Shown here in pieces: positions 27,499 to 34,810 of a stretch of 56,468 bases of DNA (positions are counted from its first letter, which is position 1; each line of letters starts with the position of its first letter). Origin of the DNA: DASXRC01 sp036506495 (lineage in GTDB: Bacteria > Actinomycetota > Actinomycetes > Mycobacteriales > Micromonosporaceae); assembly GCA_036506495.1 (NCBI GenBank), contig DASXRQ010000086.1, positions 1 to 56,468 on the forward strand. Direction: 5' to 3'. The notes under the pieces were generated by a model. That model saw only the letters and a list, made by a program, of their open reading frames with translations, ran no database searches and was not told the DNA's origin. Made by a program: the position numbers and the translations under genes.

Positions 27499-28650
27499 AT
27501 GACCTCCGACGCGGGCCTACGCGAGCTGACGGTCGGCACGGGCACTGGCCTCGACACCGCCGACATGGTGCTCAACATTGGCCCGCAGCACCCGTCGACA
27601 CATGGTGTGCTGCGGCTCAAGTTGGTGCTTGACGGCGAACGCGTCGTGTCCTGCGAGCCGATCATCGGCTACATGCACCGCGGTGCGGAGAAACTGTTCG
27701 AGGTCCGTGACTACCGGCAGATCATCGTCCTCGCCAACCGGCACGACTGGCTCTCCGCGTTCTCCAACGAACTGGGCGTCGTGCTAGCGGTCGAGAGGCT
27801 GATGGGACTGGAGGTGCCGGAGCGCGCGGTGTGGCTGCGCACGGGGCTCGCCGAGCTCAACCGGGTGCTCAACCACCTGATGTTCCTGGGCTCGTACCCG
27901 CTCGAGATCGGTGCGATCACGCCGGTCTTCTATGCCTTCCGCGAGCGGGAGACGCTGCAGGCCGTCATGGAGGAGGCCTCCGGCGGCCGCATGCACTACA
28001 TGTTCAACCGCGTGGGCGGGCTCAAGGAAGAGGTGCCGGCAGGTTGGACCGGCCGCGCCCGGATGGCCATCGATCAGGTACGCCGGCGGCTGCCGGACCT
28101 GGACAACCTGATCCGGCGCAACGAGATCTTCCTGGCTCGGACCGTCGGGGTCGGCGTGCTCACCGCGGCGCAGGCCGCCGCGTACGGCGCGTCCGGGCCG
28201 GCGGCCCGCGCCAGCGGGCTCGACTTCGACCTGCGACGGGACGAGCCGTACCTCGCGTACGGGCAGCTCGACGTGCCGGTCGTGACCCGTACCGCCGGCG
28301 ACTGCCACTCGCGGTTCGAGGTGCTGCTCGACCAGGTGTACGCCTCGCTCGACCTGGCCCAGCAGTGTCTGAACCGGGTGGACCGGATCGCCGGCCCCGT
28401 CAACGTTCGGCTGCCGAAGGTGGTCAAGGCGCCCGAGGGGCACACGTACGCGTGGACCGAGAACCCGCTCGGCATCAACGGCTACTACCTCGTGTCCCAC
28501 AACGAGAAGACGCCGTGGCGGATGAAGCTCCGGACCGCGTCGTACGCCAACGTGCAGGCCCTTTCCACGCTGATCCCCGGCTGTCTGGTGCCCGATCTGA
28601 TCGCGATCCTGGGCTCGATGTTCTTCGTCGTCGGAGACATCGACAAGTAG
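27499..28650 (+). CDS. nuoD: stand-alone NADH dehydrogenase 49-kDa-type subunit
   Basis: This 383-residue protein has NIGPQHPSTHGVLRLKLVLD, IIGYMHRGAEKLFEVRDYRQ, LANRHDWLSAFSNELG and the C-terminal DLIAILGSMFFVVGDIDK, all diagnostic of NuoD/NDUFS2, which forms the quinone pocket with NuoB. No other nuo gene is present, so it is an orphan copy outside the nuo operon. It may be an alternative complex I subunit or act in another quinone-linked complex. The HGVLR segment near the N-terminus is the region where, as I recall, the eukaryotic homologue is Arg-methylated, and a MidA-type methyltransferase lies just upstream. Confidence 0.92.
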   Translation: MTSDAGLRELTVGTGTGLDTADMVLNIGPQHPSTHGVLRLKLVLDGERVVSCEPIIGYMHRGAEKLFEVRDYRQIIVLANRHDWLSAFSNELGVVLAVERLMGLEVPERAVWLRTGLAELNRVLNHLMFLGSYPLEIGAITPVFYAFRERETLQAVMEEASGGRMHYMFNRVGGLKEEVPAGWTGRARMAIDQVRRRLPDLDNLIRRNEIFLARTVGVGVLTAAQAAAYGASGPAARASGLDFDLRRDEPYLAYGQLDVPVVTRTAGDCHSRFEVLLDQVYASLDLAQQCLNRVDRIAGPVNVRLPKVVKAPEGHTYAWTENPLGINGYYLVSHNEKTPWRMKLRTASYANVQALSTLIPGCLVPDLIAILGSMFFVVGDIDK

Positions 28651-28675
28651 CGACGAGCAGCGACAAGTGGCGCGG

Positions 28676-29980
28676 TCACCGCCAGCGTTCGTCCGACAGC
28701 TCGAAGTCGAGCCGGTGCGTGCGGGCCGACCGGTCGTCCTCGGTCGGCATGCGGTGGCTACCGGACCCACCGTCGTCGCGGTGCCGGTGGCCACGCCAGG
28801 CCGGCTCGGGCTGCTCCGACTCGTTGTGCCAGGCCCACTCCGACCGCCAGGAAGCCTGAGGATGCCAGTCCGCCTCCGGCTGCCGATCCCCCTCCGGCTG
28901 CCAAGCCGCCGCCGGCTGCCAGGCTGGGTCCGGCTCGGACTCGGACCGGCCGCCGGACACCCACGGCGCGGGTCCATCTGGCTCACCGGCCGTCACCGCG
29001 GCCGGATCACTCCGCCGCGACCAATCCGCGGACGGCCACGGGCCGACGTCGCGGCCATCCGAACGGGACGCCCGCGCACTTTCCTCCCGGAGTACGGCGG
29101 CCCAGCGGTCCTCGATGCGTACCGAGGTTCCGGACTCGTCCGCGTGCATCGCGGCCCGCCGCTCACCCATGTGCAGCTCCCGCCCGCGCTCGTCGGAGCG
29201 CACGGCCGCCCAGCGGTCGCTCAACCGCTCGCGCAGGCGCTGCTCGGTCCATGACTCCTCCGCCGGCTCCGCCACACCGCCGCCGTACACCTGGCCACCG
29301 CCGCCGTACGCCGGGCCGCCGCCGTACGCCGGGCCGCCGCCGCCATAGACGGTGCCGCGCTCGTCGCTGTGGGGATCCACGATGGTCTGCCGCGTCGTCA
29401 CCTGCACGGTCTCCGTATGCCGCACGACGCCGCTAGGCACGCGCGCGCGGCCCGGCGTCGGCGGCCCGGGAGCCGGTTGGGACTGGTGATGCGCAGGCAC
29501 GGGCGCCACGTGCGGGTGCCCCACCTGCGCCATGCCGGCGGCACCGTGCGCTCCCACCGCAGCGGCCGCGGCGGGGTCAGCTCCGGCGAGCGCGGCCTCG
29601 GCCCGCAACGCCTGCAGTTCCGCCCGCAGCGCATCGACCGTGTCATGGAGAAGCTGGATGCGCTCGCCGAACGCCCGGTGATTGGCCCGGAAGGCGGTGG
29701 CGATGTCTTGGCGTACGCCCTGTCGAACCGCATCGATCTCGTCGAGCATGGTCGCCTCGAGGTCGAGACGCACAGTCTCCGAGTCGCGACCCAACGTTAT
29801 GGATAGTCCTATGAGGACCACCGCTAGCACGGCGAGCACGGCGGCCACCCGCAACGGTCCCTCACCCTGGCCCATCAGCAGCACCAACGCCGCCAGCGGG
29901 GCCAGCCCCACCCCAGCCCAGAACAGCACCGTGAGCAGCCGTCCGCCTCGCCGCTCTTCCCGAGTGTCCGAGGCCGGCAT
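28676..29980 (-). CDS. membrane protein with coiled coil and low-complexity repeat tail
   Basis: This 434-residue protein has two membrane helices at about 15-35 and 43-62, then a helical coiled-coil region at about 68-130 (ETVRLDLEATMLDEIDAVRQ). Pro/Ala/His-rich linker follows, then YGGGGPAYGGGPAYGGGG repeats at about 212-235 (encoded by near-identical 18-bp DNA units around 29296-29345). Next are several RWAAVRSDERGRELH / RWAAVLREESARA modules and a Trp-Gln-Pro repeat tail. I do not recognise a family; a scaffold in envelope or cell-division complexes is possible. It is convergent with nuoD. Confidence 0.65.
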   Translation of the reverse strand: MPASDTREERRGGRLLTVLFWAGVGLAPLAALVLLMGQGEGPLRVAAVLAVLAVVLIGLSITLGRDSETVRLDLEATMLDEIDAVRQGVRQDIATAFRANHRAFGERIQLLHDTVDALRAELQALRAEAALAGADPAAAAAVGAHGAAGMAQVGHPHVAPVPAHHQSQPAPGPPTPGRARVPSGVVRHTETVQVTTRQTIVDPHSDERGTVYGGGGPAYGGGPAYGGGGQVYGGGVAEPAEESWTEQRLRERLSDRWAAVRSDERGRELHMGERRAAMHADESGTSVRIEDRWAAVLREESARASRSDGRDVGPWPSADWSRRSDPAAVTAGEPDGPAPWVSGGRSESEPDPAWQPAAAWQPEGDRQPEADWHPQASWRSEWAWHNESEQPEPAWRGHRHRDDGGSGSHRMPTEDDRSARTHRLDFELSDERWR

Positions 29981-30132
29981 GGCTGAGAGGCTACCGAGTG
30001 TCTCCGGCCAACGGAATGGCGGGCCGACGACGCCGGGATTCGTCTGGGCAATCGGCGGAGTGGGGGCATGGCGATGCGGTCGGCCCGGCGAGGCACCCGC
30101 TCACCGGACAAGGCGACCAAAAGGGGCGCCAG

Positions 30133-30164
30133 GTGCCCACCCCGTGCCGACACGGGGTGGGCAC
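30133..30164 (-). terminator. terminator of the OpuC-type ABC operon
   Basis: A perfect 14-bp stem GTGCCCACCCCGTG / CACGGGGTGGGCAC has a CCGA loop. It ends 5 bases past the stop of the substrate-binding protein gene on the minus strand. Confidence 0.8.
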
Positions 30165-30169
30165 GACGG

Positions 30170-31174
30170 TCAACTACCGCTCAACGCGGCGTCGGACGAG
30201 AAGACCAGGCCGACGCTGATCGTGCCGTTCTTCAGCGCGGTCAGCGTCTGCGGGCCGCCGGGGTCGAGCGACGCGAAACTCCCGAACTTGATGCCGTACG
30301 TCTTCTCGAGGCCCGGCTGGCAGAACGGCCGCTGCGGGCACTCGGCAGGACCGCCCAGCTTCGTCGCCGTGCCCGAGCACTTCGCCGCCAGGTCGGAGAG
30401 CGTCTTGAGCCCGTGCTGGTCGGCGAACGGCTTGGTGACGGCGAACGCGTTCTGGTCCTGCGCCGCCGACGGCGTACCGAATGTCAGGCCCTTCTTGTTC
30501 CCGAGGTCCTTGAGCGCGCTCACGGTCTTGTCGAGGTCGCTCGACGCCAGCGCGGTGGCGTTCGGACCGTTGATCTTCTTATTGAGGAACTCGGTGAGCG
30601 TGCCGACGTACTCCGGGACGACCTGGATCTCCCCGCGCTCCAGCGCGGGCTCGTACAGCTCCCGGTTCCCGATCGTCTGCACGGTTGCCTTGTAACCGGC
30701 CGCCGTCAGAGCGATCCGGTACAGCTCGCCGAGAGTCTGATTCTCCGGGAAGTTGGCCGCCCCGATCTTGATGGTTCCGCCGGAACCCTTGGTGATGCCG
30801 GACGTCAGCTGCGACGACGCCGCGAACTCTTCGGCCGCGACCTTGGACGTCTTGCGGTCGACGGCGACGGCCTTGTTCAGGGCGATGAGCTTCGGCGTGT
30901 CCAGCGCGGCCGACACCTTGTCCAGGGCGGCGACCAGGTCTGGTTTGGTGGCCTTCGCGTTCACCGCCGGAATGATGTTGTCGACGGTCTGTAGCTTCTT
31001 GTCATCCTCGAGCGCGATCAGCTGGGTGCCCGCCACCGGTGCGCATCCCGCCCCCGAGGCGGCCGCGCCGGGGGCCTGGGTGCCCGATGAGCCACTCTTG
31101 CCACATGCCGCGGCGAGACCGGCGATGGCCACCATCCCGACGATGCCCAGAGCTAACCGTGGACTTGGGCGCAT
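30170..31174 (-). CDS. glycine-betaine/osmoprotectant ABC transporter binding lipoprotein, apparently circularly permuted
   Basis: This 334-residue protein has signal peptide and lipobox LAAACGKS (lipid Cys24). Residues 50-123 (LIALEDDKKLQTVDNIIPAV, ALDKVSAALDTPKLIALNKA, KVAAEEF) are the segment that closes normal OpuAC-type binding proteins. The usual N-terminal start, GTIKIGAANFPENQTLGELY, appears only at 133, and the protein ends at SVGLVFSSDAALSGS, where the first segment would normally continue. Thus the domain order is rotated. The ligand is probably glycine betaine or a related compatible solute. It is the last gene of the operon, 187 bases after the permease. Confidence 0.85.
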   Translation of the reverse strand: MRPSPRLALGIVGMVAIAGLAAACGKSGSSGTQAPGAAASGAGCAPVAGTQLIALEDDKKLQTVDNIIPAVNAKATKPDLVAALDKVSAALDTPKLIALNKAVAVDRKTSKVAAEEFAASSQLTSGITKGSGGTIKIGAANFPENQTLGELYRIALTAAGYKATVQTIGNRELYEPALERGEIQVVPEYVGTLTEFLNKKINGPNATALASSDLDKTVSALKDLGNKKGLTFGTPSAAQDQNAFAVTKPFADQHGLKTLSDLAAKCSGTATKLGGPAECPQRPFCQPGLEKTYGIKFGSFASLDPGGPQTLTALKNGTISVGLVFSSDAALSGS

Positions 31175-31361
31175 AACTGCCCGCCTTCCGTGTCCCGGCG
31201 CGGCCCCCATGGCCGGCCGCGTGTCCGACGGGCGGATCTTGAAGATCCTCGCCCGCGTCCTCCTAGCCAACCGTGCCCGCCGCCCGCCGGCAACCGAAGC
31301 CCGATGTTGTCACCGGATCGTCACCGATGTCCGGTGCGGTTCACGTTCACGTTGGCCCAGC
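31175..31361. other. gap between permease and binding-protein genes
   Basis: This 187-base gap carries no gene I can support. It includes a perfect 15-base palindrome GGATCTTGAAGATCC at 31234-31248 and, nearer the permease, the direct repeat GTTCAC/GTTCAC. It may hold a separate promoter or an RNA structure that lets the binding protein be made in excess. Confidence 0.45.
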
Positions 31362-32093
31362 TCAGGTGCCGATCGCGGCGGGTGCGGCCCGTTCGGCCCG
31401 TCCGGCTCCGCGGCGCGCGCGGCGGAGGGGACGCGGCGTGACCGCCCGCTGCATGACGGCGAAGATCCCCTCGACGAGGAGGGCCAGCAGCGCCACGAGG
31501 AACCCCCCGGCGATGATCTGGCCCGGGTTCTGGAGCCCGAACCCGGCGCCGATGATCTGCCCTAGGCCACCGCCGTTGACGAACGCCGCCAGCGTCGCGG
31601 TCGCGACGACCTGCACCACGGCGGTCCGGAATCCGGCCGCGAGGTACGGCACGGCCAGCGGCAGCTCCACCCGCCGCAGCAACTGCCCACCGGACAGTCC
31701 CATGCCCCGGGCGGCCTCGCTCACCTCCGGGTCAACCTCGCGCACACCGGTGTACGCGTTGGCCAGCAGCGGCGGAACCGCGAACACCGCCAGCGCGATG
31801 ATCACCGGGGGCTTGCCGAAGCCGATCGGGGTCAACGGCAGGATCGTCAGCAGTGCGAGCACCGGGATCGCTAGCGTCAGGTTGGAGAGCACGACCACCG
31901 CGCCGCCACCGCGGCCCACGTGGCCCAGCCACACGCCGATCGGCCACGCCACCAGGCAGCCCAGCGCCACGGCGGCCCCCGAGATCCACAAGTGCTCGCC
32001 GAGCCGATCCCAGACGCCAGCCGGGCCCGCCCAGTTCAGCGGGTCGTTCAACCAGGTGATCGCCTGCTGGATCGGGGTATCCGTGGCGCTCAT
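31362..32093 (-). CDS. ABC transporter permease (OpuCB/ProW type), second
   Basis: This 243-residue protein has six membrane helices and the BPD-transp-1 EAA loop EVSEAARGMGLSGGQLLRRV, with the ELPLAVPYLAAG coupling helix. The family partner is the ATPase encoded at 32776. The ATG overlaps the upstream permease stop in ATGA. The C-terminus is Arg/Ala-rich. Confidence 0.92.
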   Translation of the reverse strand: MSATDTPIQQAITWLNDPLNWAGPAGVWDRLGEHLWISGAAVALGCLVAWPIGVWLGHVGRGGGAVVVLSNLTLAIPVLALLTILPLTPIGFGKPPVIIALAVFAVPPLLANAYTGVREVDPEVSEAARGMGLSGGQLLRRVELPLAVPYLAAGFRTAVVQVVATATLAAFVNGGGLGQIIGAGFGLQNPGQIIAGGFLVALLALLVEGIFAVMQRAVTPRPLRRARRGAGRAERAAPAAIGT

Positions 32094-32773
32094 CGGGCCG
32101 CCCGCCGCCGCGTCCACGGGGTCAGCAGGCGACCGACCCCGAGCAGCGTGAGATCCAGCACGAGCGCCAGCGCGACGCAGAGCAGCGTTCCGGTCATGAT
32201 TTCGGCCTTGTAGTAGTTGCTCTGGAAGCCCAGCAGGATCAGCTGGCCGAGTCCGCCGTGGCCCACGACGACCCCGACGGTGACCAGAGCGACCGTCGAC
32301 ACGGTGGCCAACCGGAGGCCGGTGAGGATGCCAGGCACCGCGAGGGGCAGGTCGATGCGGCCCAGCCGCGCGAACCGCCCATAACCCATGCCCTGCGCCG
32401 CGTCGCGTACGTCTGCCGGCACCTGCGTGAGGCCGGCGAGCGAGTTACGGATAACCACCAATAGGGCGTAGAGGACTAGCGGCACCACGACCGTTCGCTC
32501 CCCGATCCCCAGGTACGGCGCGATGAACGCGAACAGGGCGAGCGACGGGATCGTATAGAGCACGCCGGAGAATGCGAGAATCGGCCCGGTGAGCGGTCGG
32601 AACCAGTACGCCAGGACGGCGAGCGGGATGGCGACCGCCGCCGCGATCGCGACCGATTCCGCGGTCAGCACGACGTGCTCGCGCAGGGCGGCCAGGATCG
32701 TGTCGCCGTTGTCCCGCACGTATTGCCATGAGAACCACGGATTCCCGGGATCCTGATAGGCGAGGAAGGACAT
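32090..32773 (-). CDS. ABC transporter permease (OpuCB/ProW type), first
   Basis: This 227-residue protein has six membrane helices and the EAA loop DVRDAAQGMGYGRFARLGRI. Start-codon ATG 32771-32773 is separated by only two bases from the divergent ATPase GTG. TAGTGT (32780-32785, minus strand) ends six bases before the ATG, so its mRNA is probably leaderless and its promoter lies inside the ATPase coding sequence. Confidence 0.92.
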   Translation of the reverse strand: MSFLAYQDPGNPWFSWQYVRDNGDTILAALREHVVLTAESVAIAAAVAIPLAVLAYWFRPLTGPILAFSGVLYTIPSLALFAFIAPYLGIGERTVVVPLVLYALLVVIRNSLAGLTQVPADVRDAAQGMGYGRFARLGRIDLPLAVPGILTGLRLATVSTVALVTVGVVVGHGGLGQLILLGFQSNYYKAEIMTGTLLCVALALVLDLTLLGVGRLLTPWTRRRAAR

Positions 32774-32785
32774 ACGTGGACACTA
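32774..32785 (-). promoter_or_regulatory. leaderless -10 element of the permease operon, inside the ATPase gene
   Basis: On the minus strand TAGTGT, then CCACGT, then ATG. The hexamer occupies codons 2-4 of the divergent ATPase gene, so the two genes share this sequence. Confidence 0.55.
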
Positions 32786-33750
32786 CCGCCGCGCCGATCG
32801 CGCTCGATTCCATCCGGAAGGTGTACCCCGATGGCACGGTCGCGGTGGAGGACCTGAGCCTGGAAATCGGCGCTGGCGAGCTGGTCGTCCTCATCGGACC
32901 GTCCGGCTGTGGCAAGTCAACCGTGCTGCGCATGATCAACCGGCTGATCGAGCCGACCGGAGGCCGGATACTCCTCGATGGCGACGACGTCACCCGGGCC
33001 GACGCGGTCCGGCTCCGGCGGCGGATGGGTTACGTCATCCAGAACATCGGTCTGTTTCCACATCAGACGATCCGGACCAACGTCGGCACGGTGCCACGGC
33101 TGCTCGGCTGGTCGCGCGCCCGGGTCCGGGCGCGCGCCGATGAGCTGCTCGACCTCGTCGGCCTGGATCCAGCGGTGTTCGGCGACCGGTATCCGCACGA
33201 GCTGTCCGGTGGTCAGCGCCAGCGGGTGGGAGTGGCCCGTGCGCTCGGGGCCGACCCGGTCGTCCTCCTCATGGATGAACCGTTCTCGGCCGTGGACCCG
33301 ATCGTCCGGTCCCGGCTGCAGGAGGAGTTCCTGCGGTTGCAGGCCGAGGTCCGCAAGACGATCGTGCTGGTCACGCACGACCTTGACGAGGCGATCCGGC
33401 TCGGCGACCGGATCGCGGTGCTCTCCATGGGTGCGCATCTGCAGCAGTACGCGCGACCGGCCGAGCTGCTCGGCGCGCCGGCGACCGAGTTCGTCAATGA
33501 GTTCGTGGGCGCCGATCGCGGCATTCGACGGCTCGCGGTTACCCCGATAACGCCTCAGATGCTGCAGCCGCCGACCGATGTGGACGGAAGAGTCGACCAG
33601 CCCGACAGGCTGCCGGAGGTGACGCTCGGCTCGTCACGCTACGACGCGTTGGCGGCGATGCTCACCGCGGATACCGACTTCGCACGAGTGCGCGACAGTG
33701 ACCGTGTGGTGGGGGTGGTGAGCCGCCACCGGGTGCTCAGTGTCGACTGA
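32776..33750 (+). CDS. osmoprotectant-type ABC transporter ATP-binding protein
   Basis: In this 324-residue protein, Walker A GPSGCGKSTVLRMINRL, Q-loop GYVIQNIGLFPHQTI, signature LSGGQRQRVGVARAL, Walker B VVLLMDEPFSAVDP and the H-loop are complete. A C-terminal extension (about 250-324) ends in one CBS-like half (YDALAAMLTADTDFARVRD ... VVGVVSRHRVL), as in OpuCA-type ATPases that sense ionic strength. The GTG start has AAGGA at 6 bases. It is divergent from its own permeases, with start codons two bases apart. Confidence 0.92.
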   Translation: MDTTAAPIALDSIRKVYPDGTVAVEDLSLEIGAGELVVLIGPSGCGKSTVLRMINRLIEPTGGRILLDGDDVTRADAVRLRRRMGYVIQNIGLFPHQTIRTNVGTVPRLLGWSRARVRARADELLDLVGLDPAVFGDRYPHELSGGQRQRVGVARALGADPVVLLMDEPFSAVDPIVRSRLQEEFLRLQAEVRKTIVLVTHDLDEAIRLGDRIAVLSMGAHLQQYARPAELLGAPATEFVNEFVGADRGIRRLAVTPITPQMLQPPTDVDGRVDQPDRLPEVTLGSSRYDALAAMLTADTDFARVRDSDRVVGVVSRHRVLSVD

Positions 33751-33754
33751 GCAC
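33733..33754 (+). terminator. hairpin overlapping the ATPase stop codon
   Basis: A perfect 9-bp stem GTGCTCAGT / ACTGAGCAC with GTCG loop. The TGA at 33748-33750 lies in the 3' arm. Confidence 0.65.
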
Positions 33755-33769
33755 GCCGTGAACACAGAA

Positions 33770-33805
33770 GTGCGCGGCCGAGCCCGGGAGACGGCTCGAC
33801 CGCAC
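33770..33805. terminator. second, imperfect hairpin between convergent genes
   Basis: The arms GTGCG...CGAGCC and GGCTCG...CGCAC pair with a small internal loop. It may act as a bidirectional terminator for the ATPase gene and the leftward membrane-protein gene. Confidence 0.45.
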
Positions 33806-33830
33806 ACGCGATCGGTGGTGCCGTGGCGCG

Positions 33831-34319
33831 TTAGCGGGTGCGCCGGCCACCGAGTGTGGCCAGGCCGATCACCCAGCCGACGAACAGTCCGTACGTGGCA
33901 CCCTCGCCCGCGGAGCGGAACGCCCCGAGCAGCGATGGGTTCGTCCTGATGAGCGTGGTGAGCAGGGCCGCGAACGCGCCGGCGAAGATGAACGCCCCCC
34001 ATCCGGCGAAGAACTGGCTCAACGTGCCGCGGGCGCGAGCGAGCTGCTCCCCGGGGAGCATGTAGAGGAACAGCGCGGACAGCACCACCACGAGGATGGC
34101 GCGAAGGTCGGTGGCGATGACATTCTGAATGGAGTCGCTGCTGTCGAACGACCACGCCGGCCAGCCGAGCAGCCGTAGGAACCATCCCCCGGCGGTGTCC
34201 GGGTCGGTGTTCTTCGCGGCCCAATCCCGGTACCAGGGGCTACCGAAGATGGCGACCAGTAGGAAGGCCGCAAAGGTGCCGGCACCGACGGCGGTCTTGT
34301 AGCGCGAGAAGAGAGCCAT
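33831..34319 (-). CDS. small polytopic membrane protein
   Basis: This 162-residue protein has an N-terminal helix at about 10-27 (VGAGTFAAFLLVAIFG), an extracytoplasmic loop rich in Trp/Asp (WYRDWAAKNTDPDTAGGWFL), and three further helices (TDLRAILVVVLSALFLYMLP, WGAFIFAGAFAALLTTLI, LFVGWVIGLATLG). I do not recognise the family. ATG 34317-34319 follows a weak purine stretch. It is convergent with the ABC ATPase gene. Confidence 0.65.
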   Translation of the reverse strand: MALFSRYKTAVGAGTFAAFLLVAIFGSPWYRDWAAKNTDPDTAGGWFLRLLGWPAWSFDSSDSIQNVIATDLRAILVVVLSALFLYMLPGEQLARARGTLSQFFAGWGAFIFAGAFAALLTTLIRTNPSLLGAFRSAGEGATYGLFVGWVIGLATLGGRRTR

Positions 34320-34368
34320 GCGCGCCGCTATTCCCCGTGGAGCACGGCGCAAAACTATCTGACGGCGG

Positions 34369-34683
34369 TCAATGCTTCATCAGGTAGTCGATGAACGCGG
34401 CCCGCAGCAACGGCTCCGCCTCGCCGTACCCGTGCCCGGTGAACTCCCGCCAGAGCGCCACGGCGTCGTCCACGGACGCCCCGACCCCGCCGAGATCGCT
34501 CTCGAGGTCTTCGGCGTCGTCGGCGTGCGGCAGGTGCCGCAACACCGACCAGTAGAAGCCAACGTCGCGACGCTCACGGGCCAGCTCGAACGCCCGCTCG
34601 CGGAGCTCCTCTGTGGACAGCCCGTCGAGTTCGTTGAAGCGTGAGCCGGCGGCCGTACCAGAAGACTCGTTCGTGCCCGTCAT
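34369..34683 (-). CDS. conserved small acidic actinobacterial protein
   Basis: This 104-residue acidic, mostly helical soluble protein contains LSTEELRERAFELARERRDV, FYWSVLRHLPHAD, ALWREFTGHGYGEAEPLLRA and the end FIDYLMKH. This looks like a widespread actinobacterial family of unknown function; no motif points to catalysis. TAAGAT (34691-34696, minus strand) lies 7 bases before the ATG, suggesting a leaderless message. Confidence 0.7.
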   Translation of the reverse strand: MTGTNESSGTAAGSRFNELDGLSTEELRERAFELARERRDVGFYWSVLRHLPHADDAEDLESDLGGVGASVDDAVALWREFTGHGYGEAEPLLRAAFIDYLMKH

Positions 34684-34810
34684 GCGGCCGATCTTAGTCG
34701 CCTGCTGGCTGAGCAAGCGCCGCGGCGGCGTCAGCCCGCCCCGAGCGACCGGCAGGCGTTGGACGGTTACCGCGACGCGAGCCGCTCGAGCGGAGCGAGG
34801 GCCAGCCAGC

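Noticed and set aside
28633..28675. GACAAGTAGCG / GACAAGTGGCG short direct repeat after nuoD
   Set aside because: Only two imperfect copies spanning the stop codon; no sign of a mobile or regulatory element.
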